Source: Bosea sp. (in: a-proteobacteria) (GTDB lineage Bacteria > Pseudomonadota > Alphaproteobacteria > Rhizobiales > Beijerinckiaceae). Taken from it: DNA of 64,000 nucleotides. The position numbers were made by a program, and so were the translations under genes. The notes beneath the pieces were generated by a model. It was given only the letters and a program-made list of their open reading frames with translations. It did not search any database and was not told the DNA's origin. Location: positions 2,656,698 through 2,720,697 of the forward strand of contig JAAVVV010000001.1 in assembly GCA_023910605.1 (NCBI GenBank), written 5' to 3'. Positions 9,481-19,620 of the stretch are shown here, in pieces. Position 1 is the first letter of the stretch. Each line of letters starts with the position of its first letter.

Positions 9481-11106
9481 ATGCTCGGGCTGATGCAACA
9501 CTGGCCTTTGCTGATCCACCGCATCATCGACCATGCGGCGGTCCAGCACGGCGCCCGCGAGATCGTCTCGCGCGGCGTGGAGGGCGAGACACGGCGCTCG
9601 AGCTATGCCCGCACCCGCCAGCGCGCTCTGCGCATAGCCCAGCGCCTCGCCCGCGATGGCGTCAGAGCGGGCGACCGCATCGCCACCCTTGCCTGGAACA
9701 CCGAGCGCCACCTCGAGTTGTGGTACGGGATCACCGGGATCGGGGCGATCTACCACACGCTCAACCCGCGCCTGTTCGAGGATCAGATCGCCTGGATCGC
9801 CAACCATGCCGGCGACCGGCTGATGTTCCTCGATCTCACCTTCGTGGCGCTGGTCGAGCGGCTCCAGCCGCGCCTGCCCACGATCGATCGCTACATCATC
9901 ATGACGGATGCGGCCAACATGCCGGCGACCGCCCTGCCCGGCGCCGTCGACATGGAAAGCTGGCTGACCGAAGCCGACGGCGATTTCGCCTGGGCGCGCT
10001 TGGAGGAAAACACCGCCGCCGGCCTGTGCTACACTTCGGGCACCACCGGCAGCCCCAAGGGCGTGCTCTATTCCCACCGCTCCAACGTGCTCCATGCCCT
10101 GGCCTGCGCAGCGCCGGACTTTCTCAACCTGTCCTCGCGCGATTCGGTTATGCCCGTGGTGCCGCTTTTCCATGCCAATGGCTGGTCCCTAGCCTTCTCG
10201 GCCCCGATGACGGGGGCCAGGATGGTGATGCCGGGGCCGCGCCTTGACGGCCCCAGCCTGCACGCCCTGCTGGAGGAGGAGAAGGTCACCGTCACTGCGG
10301 CCGTGCCCACCGTCTGGCTCGGCCTGCTCGCCCATCTTGACGCGACGGGCGGACGATTGAGTTCGCTCAAGCGCGTGGTGATCGGCGGCTCGGCCTGCCC
10401 GCGCGCCATGACCGAGGCTTTCGAAACGCGCTTCGGCGTCACCGTCGCTCATGCCTGGGGCATGACCGAGATGAGCCCGCTCGGCTCCTTCTGCTCGATC
10501 AAGCCCGCCTATGAGGGGCTGGACCCGGAATCCATGCTGGACCTCAAGACCCGGCAGGGTCACCCGCCCTTCACCGTCGAGATGAAGATAACCGACGATG
10601 CTGGCGCGCCCCTGCCGTGGGACGGCAGGACCTTCGGCAGACTGAAAGTGCGCGGACCGGCCGTCGCCGCCAGCTACATGGGCGAAGATGGCGGCGATAT
10701 CCTCGACGCGGAAGGCTTCTTCGATACCGGCGACGTCGCCACGATCGACGCCCATGGCTACATGGCCATCACCGACCGCGCCAAGGACGTGATCAAGTCC
10801 GGAGGCGAATGGATCTCGTCGATCGAGATCGAGAACCTCGCCATGGGCCATCCCGACGTGGCGGAGGCGGCCGTGATCGGAGTCCCCCACCCACGTTGGG
10901 ACGAGCGCCCGCTGCTGGTGATCGTGCCGCGTCCGGGGCGCAAACCAACCCGCGATGACCTCGTATCCTTCATGGAGGGCAGGATCGCGAAATGGTGGCT
11001 GCCCGATGCGGTCGCCCTCGTCGAGGCGATCCCGCATACGGCCACGGGCAAGATCCAGAAGACGACCCTGCGCGATCAGTTCAAGGATTATCGCTTCCCG
11101 GCCTGA
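9481..11106 (+). CDS. Acyl-CoA synthetase (AMP-dependent, fatty-acid type)
   Basis: A 541-residue ANL-superfamily ligase that activates a carboxylic acid to acyl-AMP and then acyl-CoA. The P-loop is LCYTSGTTGSPKGVLYSHRS; other family motifs are AHAWGMTEMSPLG, the hinge FDTGDVATIDAHGYMAITDRAKDVIKSGGEWIS, and the catalytic lysine near the end in TATGKIQKTTLRDQFKDYRFPA. Length and motifs fit medium/long-chain fatty-acyl or short-chain aryl substrates; the sequence does not decide. The start ATG at 9481 follows GAGGGAGAA; the open frame further upstream is antisense to marR. Probably controlled by the divergent MarR protein. Confidence 0.92.
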   Translation: MLGLMQHWPLLIHRIIDHAAVQHGAREIVSRGVEGETRRSSYARTRQRALRIAQRLARDGVRAGDRIATLAWNTERHLELWYGITGIGAIYHTLNPRLFEDQIAWIANHAGDRLMFLDLTFVALVERLQPRLPTIDRYIIMTDAANMPATALPGAVDMESWLTEADGDFAWARLEENTAAGLCYTSGTTGSPKGVLYSHRSNVLHALACAAPDFLNLSSRDSVMPVVPLFHANGWSLAFSAPMTGARMVMPGPRLDGPSLHALLEEEKVTVTAAVPTVWLGLLAHLDATGGRLSSLKRVVIGGSACPRAMTEAFETRFGVTVAHAWGMTEMSPLGSFCSIKPAYEGLDPESMLDLKTRQGHPPFTVEMKITDDAGAPLPWDGRTFGRLKVRGPAVAASYMGEDGGDILDAEGFFDTGDVATIDAHGYMAITDRAKDVIKSGGEWISSIEIENLAMGHPDVAEAAVIGVPHPRWDERPLLVIVPRPGRKPTRDDLVSFMEGRIAKWWLPDAVALVEAIPHTATGKIQKTTLRDQFKDYRFPA

Positions 11107-11160
11107 GGCTGTACGCGCTTGGGCGTGGCGCTGGCGCGCGGCCCGCGCTAGGCTTGGCCA

Positions 11161-11934
11161 ATGCGCCGCCTTGTCCTCGAACAGCCTGCCTCGCGCGCCG
11201 CGATCTTTGCGGCGCGCCTCGCGCTGTTCGCGGTGGTGGTCACGATCTATGGCCTGATCGTTGTGCGGAGCGGCCAGCACGGCCCTGCGGGGCTGGCCGC
11301 GCTGGGGGCGGGGTTTGCGCTGGCCGCGCTCACGCTTCTGCTGGCGTTCTTCGGCGGGGTGGCGATCTGGCGACTTGGCCTCAGGGGCGCGCGCCGGATT
11401 GTTCTCGCGGTCCTTCTCGGCCTTGGCCTGCTCGCGGCTCCGGCATGGGCGGCGATGCAGGCGCTGACCTTGCCGCAGCTCACCGACATCACCACCGACA
11501 TCGACGACCCTCCCTCCTTCTCGCGCTCGCGTGCGGCGCTCGCGGCGCGTTCGGGCCATGTCCCGCGCGAACTCCCTCGCGAGGCGCGCGCCCCCCAGCG
11601 CGAAGCCTATCAGCAGCTCATCCCCATCATCACCGAGTTGCCGGCGGAGAATGCTTTCGATGTGGCGCTGAAGGCGGCGCGCAGCCTGGGCTGGCAGGTT
11701 GTCGAGCACGCGCCCCCCGGCGGCCGCACAGGATCGGGCCGCATCGAGGCGGTAGCTACGACGCGGGTCCTGCGCTTCAATGATGATGTCACCATCCGCA
11801 TCCGCCCGCGCGTCAACGGCTCGCGCATCGACATCCGCTCCGCTTCACGCATCGGCCGGCATGATCTGGGAGCCAACGCCCGGCGCATCCAGGCCTTTGC
11901 GGATGAAGTCCAGCTGATGTTGGCCGCACGCTGA
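11161..11934 (+). CDS. DUF1499 domain membrane protein
   Basis: A 257-residue protein with three hydrophobic segments in the first 110 residues, then a soluble domain of the DUF1499 type: LPQLTDITTDIDDPPSF, AFDVALKAARSLGWQVV, TGSGRIEAVATTRVLRFNDDVTIRIRP and SRIGRHDLGANARRIQAF. DUF1499 proteins have no settled function. The gene follows the acyl-CoA synthetase gene by 54 bases on the same strand and may share its transcript. Its stop abuts the convergent MBL-fold gene. Confidence 0.85.
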   Translation: MRRLVLEQPASRAAIFAARLALFAVVVTIYGLIVVRSGQHGPAGLAALGAGFALAALTLLLAFFGGVAIWRLGLRGARRIVLAVLLGLGLLAAPAWAAMQALTLPQLTDITTDIDDPPSFSRSRAALAARSGHVPRELPREARAPQREAYQQLIPIITELPAENAFDVALKAARSLGWQVVEHAPPGGRTGSGRIEAVATTRVLRFNDDVTIRIRPRVNGSRIDIRSASRIGRHDLGANARRIQAFADEVQLMLAAR

Positions 11935-12909
11935 TCAGGCGGGCTCGAACACCGCGTCGAGCGTGGGCGCGCCGTCGCAGCGCACCAGCCCGCGCGCCAC
12001 GAGATCTTCGATGTGCGCGAAGGCGGAGAGCGCCGCCGCGCCATGCAGCGCCGGAGGCAAGCCTTCATAGACACGCGCCACGATGGCCGCGATGGATCGG
12101 TCGCCCTCGCGCACCCGGTTCAGGATGCTGGCCTCTCGCAGTTTGCGATGGGTCACCAGCGCGCGCACGAAGCGGGCAGGCTCGCGCACCGGCCCGCCAT
12201 GGCCCGGCCAGTAGATCGTCTCGTGCCGCCCCCTGAGTTTGTCGAGCGACGCCATGAAGGTGGACATCGAGCCGTCGGGCGGCGCGACGATCGTGGTCGA
12301 CCAGGCCATCACATGATCGGCGGAAAACAGCGACTGCTCCTCACGCAGGGCAAAGGCGAGATGGTTGACCGTGTGCCCCGGCGTCGGCACGGCCGCGAGA
12401 CTCCATCCCGGGCCGGAAACGGCGTCGCCCTCAGCCATGATGGCATCCGGCGCATGGTCATGGTCAGCGGAGGCGTCGAGCCGGTTCGCTTCGCCCAGCG
12501 CAAGGTCCCGGGCCGCGCGGTGAGGCCCGCAGCCCACGATCCGTCCGCCGGTGAGCGCCTTCAGCGCACGCGCCCCCGGCGAATGGTCCTTGTGGGTGTG
12601 GCTGACCACGATGTGGCTCACGCTCTCGCCGCGCAGCGCCCCGAGGAGCACGGCCAGATGGCCGGGCGATTCGGGGCCCGGGTCGATCACCGCCACGGTG
12701 CCGCGGCCCACGATGTAGGTGCAGGTCCCCGTGAAGGTGAAGGGGCTCGCATTGCCCGCGATCACCCGGCGGATCAGCGGCGTCAGGGCGACTACGCGCC
12801 CCGCCTCGGCATCGAGGCTGCGGTCGAGGATGAGGTCTTCGGCCAAGCGGGGAGCCCTCCATGGCTGCTGCGCCGCCGGTTCGGCGCTTGAGGAGAATGT
12901 CCGTTGCAA
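11935..12909 (-). CDS. MBL-fold metallo-hydrolase (beta-lactamase-like)
   Basis: About 324 residues. The metal-binding motif is SHTHKDHSPGA (H-x-H-x-D-H), followed by PTPGHTVNHLAF, SADHVMAWSTTIV and YWPGHGGPV, as in glyoxalase-II/LACTB2-type hydrolases. A C-terminal helical winged domain (THRKLREASILNRVREGDRSIAAIVARVY) is typical of the LACTB2-like branch. No ATG fits close to the domain start: the frame stays open to 13122, but that part overlaps bioY on the other strand, so a TTG at 12909 is proposed. It lies in a 10-bp direct repeat, GTTGCAAGTC twice at 12902-12922. The start is uncertain. Confidence 0.85.
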   Translation of the reverse strand: MQRTFSSSAEPAAQQPWRAPRLAEDLILDRSLDAEAGRVVALTPLIRRVIAGNASPFTFTGTCTYIVGRGTVAVIDPGPESPGHLAVLLGALRGESVSHIVVSHTHKDHSPGARALKALTGGRIVGCGPHRAARDLALGEANRLDASADHDHAPDAIMAEGDAVSGPGWSLAAVPTPGHTVNHLAFALREEQSLFSADHVMAWSTTIVAPPDGSMSTFMASLDKLRGRHETIYWPGHGGPVREPARFVRALVTHRKLREASILNRVREGDRSIAAIVARVYEGLPPALHGAAALSAFAHIEDLVARGLVRCDGAPTLDAVFEPA

Positions 12910-13059
12910 GTCGTTGCAAGTCCCCTGGAAGAGGCATCGACGCACGGGCGTAGACGGGCGCCCGCACTTGTGAGCCCGCCGATCTGGACCTATAGAGCGG
13001 ACAAGTCGGCGCAACTCAACCGCCATCGCTCCCGCCTCGCATTGTTTCAGGATCGCATC

Positions 13060-13683
13060 ATGGCCCAAGCCGCTTCGTCGCATGCCTCGCCGCAGCCCCT
13101 GCTGGTCTCGGCCTTTCCTCACGCCTTCGGCGCCGTCTCGGCGCCGGTCCGCAACGCCGCGCTGGTCATCGCCGGTTCGTTGCTGATGATCCTCTCTGCC
13201 AAGGTGCAGGTGCCGATGTGGCCGGTGCCGATGACGATGCAGAGCTTCGTGGTGCTCTTCCTTGGCGCTGCCCTTGGCCCCCGGCTCGGCGCGGCCGCCG
13301 TCGCGCTTTATCTCGCGCAGGGCTTCGCAGGCCTTCCGGTCTTCGCCCTTCCAGGCGTCGGCGGTCCCGCCTATTTCCTTGGCTCCACCGGCGGCTTTCT
13401 CCTCTCATTCATCCCCGCCGCCTATGTGGCAGGCGTGTTTGCGGCACGCGGCGCTTCCCTGCTCCGCGTCGCAGCCGGCATGACCCTGGCGCACGGCCTT
13501 ATCCTGGCCCTCGGGCTCGCCTGGCTTTCCTGGTTCGCGCAGCTCTCCAGCGGCGCCACCGGCGTCGGCCTGTCTCGCGCCTTCGCCGTCGGGGTTCAGC
13601 CCTTCGTGCTCGGCTCGCTCGTCAAGGTGGCGCTCGCGACGGCGCTGGTGGCCGCAGGCTGGAGCCTCGTGAAGCGCCGCTGA
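13060..13683 (+). CDS. bioY: Biotin ECF transporter substrate-binding protein BioY
   Basis: A 207-residue membrane protein with about six helices. The BioY pattern is visible: LSAKVQVPMWPVPMTMQSFVVLFLGAALGPRLGA, then LYLAQGFAGLPVFA and GGPAYFLGSTGGFLLSFIPAAYVAG. It binds biotin in the membrane; energy-coupling subunits (BioM, BioN) are not adjacent, so it works alone or with subunits encoded elsewhere. A terminator follows at 13707. I saw no clear BioR-type palindrome upstream. Confidence 0.94.
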   Translation: MAQAASSHASPQPLLVSAFPHAFGAVSAPVRNAALVIAGSLLMILSAKVQVPMWPVPMTMQSFVVLFLGAALGPRLGAAAVALYLAQGFAGLPVFALPGVGGPAYFLGSTGGFLLSFIPAAYVAGVFAARGASLLRVAAGMTLAHGLILALGLAWLSWFAQLSSGATGVGLSRAFAVGVQPFVLGSLVKVALATALVAAGWSLVKRR

Positions 13684-13706
13684 CAAGCTGCAATTTGCAC
13701 GAACGC

Positions 13707-13734
13707 AAGCCGGGCCTTGGCCCGGCTTTTTTGT
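13707..13734 (+). terminator. Rho-independent terminator after bioY
   Basis: AAGCCGGGCC-TT-GGCCCGGCTT followed by a run of T, 23 bases after the bioY stop. The stem is perfect. Confidence 0.92.
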
Positions 13735-13916
13735 TGGGCTCGCGCTCGCGCAGCGCGCGAAGCCCTGACGCCAAGTGACTCCACCATTTTATGGTCTTGC
13801 GTGCAGCGCATGGATGGAGCCGCCCGCGCGCATCGGGCGGCCTTGACTTGAGCGAGGGCCCGGTCGGAGATTGCGCGGCCACAAGGGGCGAACCGCCGGT
13901 CCGCCCATACCCAATC

Positions 13917-14950
<1,034 letters not shown>

Positions 14951-14954
<4 letters not shown>

Positions 14955-16039
14955 GCGACGACATCATCCTGTCCGCGAGTCACCTCACCCGCCATTTCGG
15001 CGGCCAGCGCAGCCTGTTCCGGCGCGAGCCTCTGGTGCGCGCCGTGGATGATGTCTCGCTTGAGATCCGTCGTGGCGAAACTTTCGCCATTGTCGGCGAA
15101 TCCGGCTGCGGCAAGTCCACGCTGGCGCGCCTGCTTCTGCGCCTCATCGAGCCCGATGCCGGGCAGGTGATCTTCGACGGCACGGATGTGACGGCAGCGG
15201 CGCCCGACGCCCTGCGGCGGCTCCGGCGTGACATGCAGATCGTCTTTCAGGACCCGTTCTCCTCGCTCAACCCACGCATGACGGTTGGCCAGCTGGTTGC
15301 CGAGCCGATCGTGACCCACGGCATCGCCAGCGGGCCAGGCGTGGCGAAGGAAGTGGCGCGCATGCTCACATTGGTTGGGCTTCCGCCCGACAATGCCGAG
15401 CGCTACCCGCACGAGTTCTCGGGCGGCCAGAGGCAGCGCATCGCCATCGCGCGGGCGCTGGCCTCGCGACCGCGGCTGGTTCTGGGCGACGAGCCCGTTT
15501 CGGCGCTGGATGTTTCGATCAGGGCGCAGATCATCAACCTGCTTGAGGATCTGAAGGTGGAGCTGGGCCTGACCATGCTCCTGGTCTCCCATGATCTTGG
15601 CGTCGTGCGGCACACCGCAGATCGCGTCGCGGTGATGTATCTGGGCGAGATCGTCGAGCTTGCGGAGGTGGAAAGCCTCTTCGACGCGCCGGCCCACCCC
15701 TACACGCGGGCACTGATGATGGCGATTCCCGCGCAGGACCCCACGGCCCGTCGCGACGCGCCGCTCCTGGAGGGCGACCCGCCGTCACCTGCCTCGCCGC
15801 CGCCGGGCTGCCGGTTCCACACGCGCTGCCCCCACGCAATCGCCATCTGCCGCGAGGTCAGGCCGCCACTTGACGACATCGTGTCCGGCCACGCCGTTGC
15901 ATGCCATCGTGCCGCTGAGCTGGCGGCGCGCGACGTGCTTCCGGTGGTGGAGGCGAGCGCCGCGCGCCAGCAGCGCATCGAGATCTTTGCGAAGGCCAGC
16001 GCCACAGGGCGCAACGAAGCCACATCATCGGGAGGATGA
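14951..16039 (+). CDS. Peptide ABC transporter ATP-binding protein (DppF/OppF type)
   Basis: A 362-residue partner of the preceding ATPase. Walker A is GESGCGKSTLARLLL, the Q-loop FQDPFSSLNPRMTVGQL, the signature SGGQRQRIAIARAL and Walker B LVLGDEPVSALD. The Cys-containing C-terminal extension reads CRFHTRCPHAIAIC. The ATG at 14951 shares ATGA with the stop of the first ATPase, as is usual for coupled translation. The two ATPases power the permease pair at 17731-19553. Confidence 0.95.
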
Positions 16040-16040
16040 C

Positions 16041-17579
16041 ATGATGACCATCAGGACAGACAAGACCCTGCTTAAGGCGGCCGCGATCGGGGCGCTGGCC
16101 ATGGCGGCCGCGCTGGGCGCCGCGCCGGCAGCTCACGCCCAGCAATCGGTGCTGCGCATCGGCCTGCAGGAAGACCCCGACATGCTAGACCCGCACCGGG
16201 CGCGCACTTTCGTCGGACGCATCGTGTTCAAGGGCCTGTGCGACAAGCTCTTCGACGCCAGCCCCGATCTCCAGCTCGTGCCGCGCCTCGCCACCGAGTG
16301 GAGCTTTTCCGCCGACGGCATGACCGCGACGATCAAGCTTCGTCCCAATGTGAAGTTCCATGACGGCGCCGCCTTCGATGCGGCGGCCGCCAAGGCCAAT
16401 CTCGACCGCGCCCGCACGCTGCCGGAATCGCTGCGGCGCTCCGAACTCGCGACGATCGACAGCGTCGAGGTCGTCGATCCGCTCACCATCGCCATCAAGC
16501 TCAGGCAGCGCGACGCAACCCTGCTCAGCCAGCTCGCCGACCGCGCCGGCATGATGCTGTCCCCGGCGACGCTGGCCGGCGATGTCGGCGCCCGCCCGGT
16601 CTGCACCGGTCCGTACAAGTTCGTGGAACGTGTGCAGAACGACCGGATCGTGCTGGAGAAGTTCGCAGACCACTGGGAAGCCGCGAACTACCATTTCGAC
16701 CGGGTGATCTACCGCTCAATTCCCGACACCACGGTGCGGCTTGCCAATCTGCGCTCCGGCGAACTGGACATGATCGAGCGCCTCGCCGCGACGGACGTGA
16801 AGTCCGCGCGCGCCGACCGCAACCTCAGGGTGCTGTTCACGCCCGGCCTCGGCTATCAGGGCATGACGATCAACCACAACAATAGCGACGCCGCCAACAC
16901 GCCGCTGGGCAAGGACAAGCGCGTCCGCCAGGCCTTCTCCCTGTCGATCGACCGCGCCGTGCTCAACCAGGTCGTGTTCGACGACACGCACCCGCCGACG
17001 GTGCAGCCCTTCCCGCCCTCCAGCAGCTATTACCGCAAGGACCTCGTGCCACCGGCGCGGGACATCGCCAAGGCGAGAGCTCTGCTCCGGGAAGCCGGCG
17101 TCACCACCCCGATCAAGATCGAGATGATGGTGACGAACAACCCGGTTGACGCCCAGCTCGGCCAGGTCATCCAGGCCATGGTGCAGGAGGCCGGCTTCGA
17201 GATTTCACTGCGCTCGATGGAGTTCGCCAGCCAGCTTCGTGACCAGCAGCAGGGCAGGTTCCAGCTCAGCCGCGTTGGCTGGTCGGGCCGCATCGATCCC
17301 GATGGCAACATCCATCCATTCTGGACTTCGCAAGGCGGGCAGAATGACGGCAAGTACAACAATCCCGAGATGGACAGGCTCCTGACCGAGGCGCGCGCCG
17401 TCTACGACTTCGAGTCCCGCAAGAAGCTCTATGACGCCGCCCAGAACATCGCGCAGGACGAAATCCCGGTGCTGTATCTATACAACCAGCCCTGGTTCTA
17501 TGCGACTTCGGCACGGATCACGGGCTTCCCGCTGCATCCGGACGGCATGATCCGCCTGAATGGCATCAAGCGGCAGTGA
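16041..17579 (+). CDS. Peptide ABC transporter periplasmic substrate-binding protein (SBP_bac_5)
   Basis: A 512-residue secreted protein starting at ATG 16041 after GGGAGGA. A signal peptide (about residues 1-33, ending AAPAAHA) precedes QQSVLRIGLQEDPDMLDPHRARTFVGRIVFKGLCDKLF, the hallmark opening of cluster C binding proteins. Later landmarks are FHDGAAFDAAAAKANLDRA, NDRIVLEKF and LGKDKRVRQAFSLSIDRAVLNQ. It captures peptides, or gamma-glutamyl peptides given the GGT gene downstream, and delivers them to the permeases. Confidence 0.95.
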   Translation: MMTIRTDKTLLKAAAIGALAMAAALGAAPAAHAQQSVLRIGLQEDPDMLDPHRARTFVGRIVFKGLCDKLFDASPDLQLVPRLATEWSFSADGMTATIKLRPNVKFHDGAAFDAAAAKANLDRARTLPESLRRSELATIDSVEVVDPLTIAIKLRQRDATLLSQLADRAGMMLSPATLAGDVGARPVCTGPYKFVERVQNDRIVLEKFADHWEAANYHFDRVIYRSIPDTTVRLANLRSGELDMIERLAATDVKSARADRNLRVLFTPGLGYQGMTINHNNSDAANTPLGKDKRVRQAFSLSIDRAVLNQVVFDDTHPPTVQPFPPSSSYYRKDLVPPARDIAKARALLREAGVTTPIKIEMMVTNNPVDAQLGQVIQAMVQEAGFEISLRSMEFASQLRDQQQGRFQLSRVGWSGRIDPDGNIHPFWTSQGGQNDGKYNNPEMDRLLTEARAVYDFESRKKLYDAAQNIAQDEIPVLYLYNQPWFYATSARITGFPLHPDGMIRLNGIKRQ

Positions 17580-17586
17580 GGCCGAT

Positions 17587-17611
17587 GGGGCCGGCTTGCG
17601 CCGCCGGCCCC
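17587..17611 (+). promoter_or_regulatory. Intergenic stem-loop between binding-protein and permease genes
   Basis: GGGGCCGGC and GCCGGCCCC form a perfect 9-bp stem with a 7-base loop, 7 bases after the binding-protein stop. No T-run follows. Such stems commonly protect the upstream mRNA from decay and allow more binding protein than permease to be made. Confidence 0.6.
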
Positions 17612-17730
17612 TGCCATGGCGTCGTCCCGGACGATGCCGTGAAGCAGCCCGGCCCATGCCTGAAAGGCCGCGGGTGGCGCTGTCACCCGCCGCTCAATCC
17701 GACCCCTGTCCGAAGGCGAATGCCTGAGCC

Positions 17731-18675
17731 ATGCTGAAGCTGATCGTCAACCGCGTGCTGATTGCGATCCCGACACTCCTGATCGTGTCGCTGTTCGTGT
17801 TCGCGCTGCAGCATGCGCTGCCGGGGGACCCCTTCCTCGTCATCGCCGGCGAGGAGCGGGACCCCGAGATCATTGCCCGGCTCAGGGCGATCTACCGCAT
17901 GGATGACCCCATCATCGTCCAGTACTTCGCCTGGCTGGGGCAGGTGGTGCAGGGCGAGTTCGGCCGCTCGCTGCGCACGGGCGAGCCGGTGCTCAACCTC
18001 ATCCTCCAGAAGCTTCCCGTCACCTTGCAGCTGGCGGCCGCCTCGATGATCGTGGCGCTCGTCATCGGCCTGCCGGCCGGCATCATCGCCGCCGTGCGCA
18101 AGGGCACGCCGGTGGACTACGCGGCCAGCGCGGTTGCCCTCTCGGGCCTGTCGATCCCAAACTTCTGGCTCGGCATCGTGATGATCCTGATCTTCGCGGT
18201 GGAGCTCAGATGGCTGCCCGCCTCCGGCTATGTGCCGTTCTTCTCCGACCCTCTCGGCGCGATCGGGACGCTGATCATGCCGGCCTTCGTGCTCGGCACG
18301 GGCCTTGCGGCCTTCATCATGCGCCATACGCGCTCGGCGATGCTCGAGGTGCTGCGCTCGGACTATGTGCGCACAGCCCGCGCCAAGGGGCTGGACGAGC
18401 GTGTCGTCATCAACAAGCACGCTTTGCGCAATGCGCTGATCCCCGTCATCACGCTCTCCACCATCCTGTTCGGCGAATTGCTGGCCGGCGCCGTCCTGAC
18501 CGAACAGGTCTTCACCATTCCCGGCTTCGGCAAGCTGATCGTCGATGCGGTGTTCAACCGTGATTACGGCGTGGTTCAGGGCGTCGTGCTCTGCACCGCC
18601 ATCGGCTTCATCCTCATGAACCTCGTCGCCGACATGCTCTACATCCTCGTCAATCCACGCCTGAGGGGGCGCTGA
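17731..18675 (+). CDS. Peptide ABC transporter permease (DppB type)
   Basis: A 314-residue inner-membrane permease with six predicted helices. It opens with MLKLIVNRVLIAIPTLLIVSLFVFALQHALPGDP, the DppB/OppB start, and has the EAA loop DYVRTARAKGLDERVVINKHALRNALIPVI that contacts the ATPases. Its TGA shares one base with the ATG of the second permease. It lies 151 bases after the binding-protein gene, with the stem-loop between them. Confidence 0.95.
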   Translation: MLKLIVNRVLIAIPTLLIVSLFVFALQHALPGDPFLVIAGEERDPEIIARLRAIYRMDDPIIVQYFAWLGQVVQGEFGRSLRTGEPVLNLILQKLPVTLQLAAASMIVALVIGLPAGIIAAVRKGTPVDYAASAVALSGLSIPNFWLGIVMILIFAVELRWLPASGYVPFFSDPLGAIGTLIMPAFVLGTGLAAFIMRHTRSAMLEVLRSDYVRTARAKGLDERVVINKHALRNALIPVITLSTILFGELLAGAVLTEQVFTIPGFGKLIVDAVFNRDYGVVQGVVLCTAIGFILMNLVADMLYILVNPRLRGR

Positions 18676-19553
18676 TGAGCGCTGTCGCAACACCAGCCGC
18701 AGCCGCGAACGCCCTTGCACCGCGCCAGAGCCGTGTCTGGGGCAAGCTGCGCCGCAGCCGCGCCGCCTGGATCGGCGGGACCATCGTCATCTTCTTCATC
18801 GCCATGGCTCTGCTGGCGCCGGTGCTGGCGCCCTATGATCCCATCAAGACCAACTTCCTGCTGATCCGCAGGCCGCCCTCCGCGCTTTACTGGTTCGGAA
18901 CGGACGAGCTCGGCCGCGACATCCTCTCGCGCCTGTTCTACGGTGCCCGCGCCTCGCTGATGGCGGGCGTCGTCTCGGTCGGCATCGCGGTCTGCATCGG
19001 CGTGCCGGTAGGCCTCGCGGCCGGCTGGTATGGCGGCTGGTTCGACATGATCGTGTCGCGCATCACGGATGCCCTGCTTGCCTGCCCCTTTCTGATCCTC
19101 GCCATCGCCTTCGCGGCGATCCTCGGCCCCTCTCTCACCAACGCCATGATCGCCATCGGTCTGTCCGCCGTGCCGATCTTCGTGCGGCTGGCGCGCGGGC
19201 AGGCCATCACCGTCAAGGCGGAGGACTACATCGAGGGCGCGCGCGCTGTCGGCGTGCGCGACAGCTGGATCCTGGTCAGGCACCTTGCGCCGAACACGCT
19301 GCCGCCTATCCTGGTGCAGTCCACCCTTTTTATGGCCCAGGCCATCATCCTGGAGGCCTCCTTGTCCTTCCTCGGGCTTGGCCAGCAGCCGCCGCAGGCC
19401 TCCTGGGGCTCGATGCTCAACACCGCCAAGAACTTCATGGAGCAGGCGCCCTGGATGTCCATCTCGCCGGGCATCGCCATCTGCCTCGTCGTCGTCGGCT
19501 TCAACATCCTCGGCGATGGTCTGCGCGACGCGCTTGACCCCAAGGAGACGTGA
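18675..19553 (+). CDS. Peptide ABC transporter permease (DppC type)
   Basis: A 292-residue permease. The N-terminal helix is followed by the OppC_N pattern (APVLAPYDPIKTNFLL and YWFGTDELGRDILSRLFYGARASL). The EAA loop is AEDYIEGARAVGVRDSWILVRHLAPNTLPPIL. The end, GFNILGDGLRDALDPKE, is typical of DppC. It pairs with the DppB-type permease to form the channel. Confidence 0.95.
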   Translation: MSAVATPAAAANALAPRQSRVWGKLRRSRAAWIGGTIVIFFIAMALLAPVLAPYDPIKTNFLLIRRPPSALYWFGTDELGRDILSRLFYGARASLMAGVVSVGIAVCIGVPVGLAAGWYGGWFDMIVSRITDALLACPFLILAIAFAAILGPSLTNAMIAIGLSAVPIFVRLARGQAITVKAEDYIEGARAVGVRDSWILVRHLAPNTLPPILVQSTLFMAQAIILEASLSFLGLGQQPPQASWGSMLNTAKNFMEQAPWMSISPGIAICLVVVGFNILGDGLRDALDPKET

Positions 19554-19620
19554 GCGCGTCGCACCCCGACGCGCTGGCCAACCCCGTTTTTCTCTCGCAA
19601 TCCCAGCCAAGGCCTGCCCC

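Noticed and set aside
10189..11709. 506-residue minus-strand frame opposite the acyl-CoA synthetase
   Set aside because: Spans two well-supported plus-strand genes and has only the Arg/Asp/His-rich composition of antisense GC-rich DNA.
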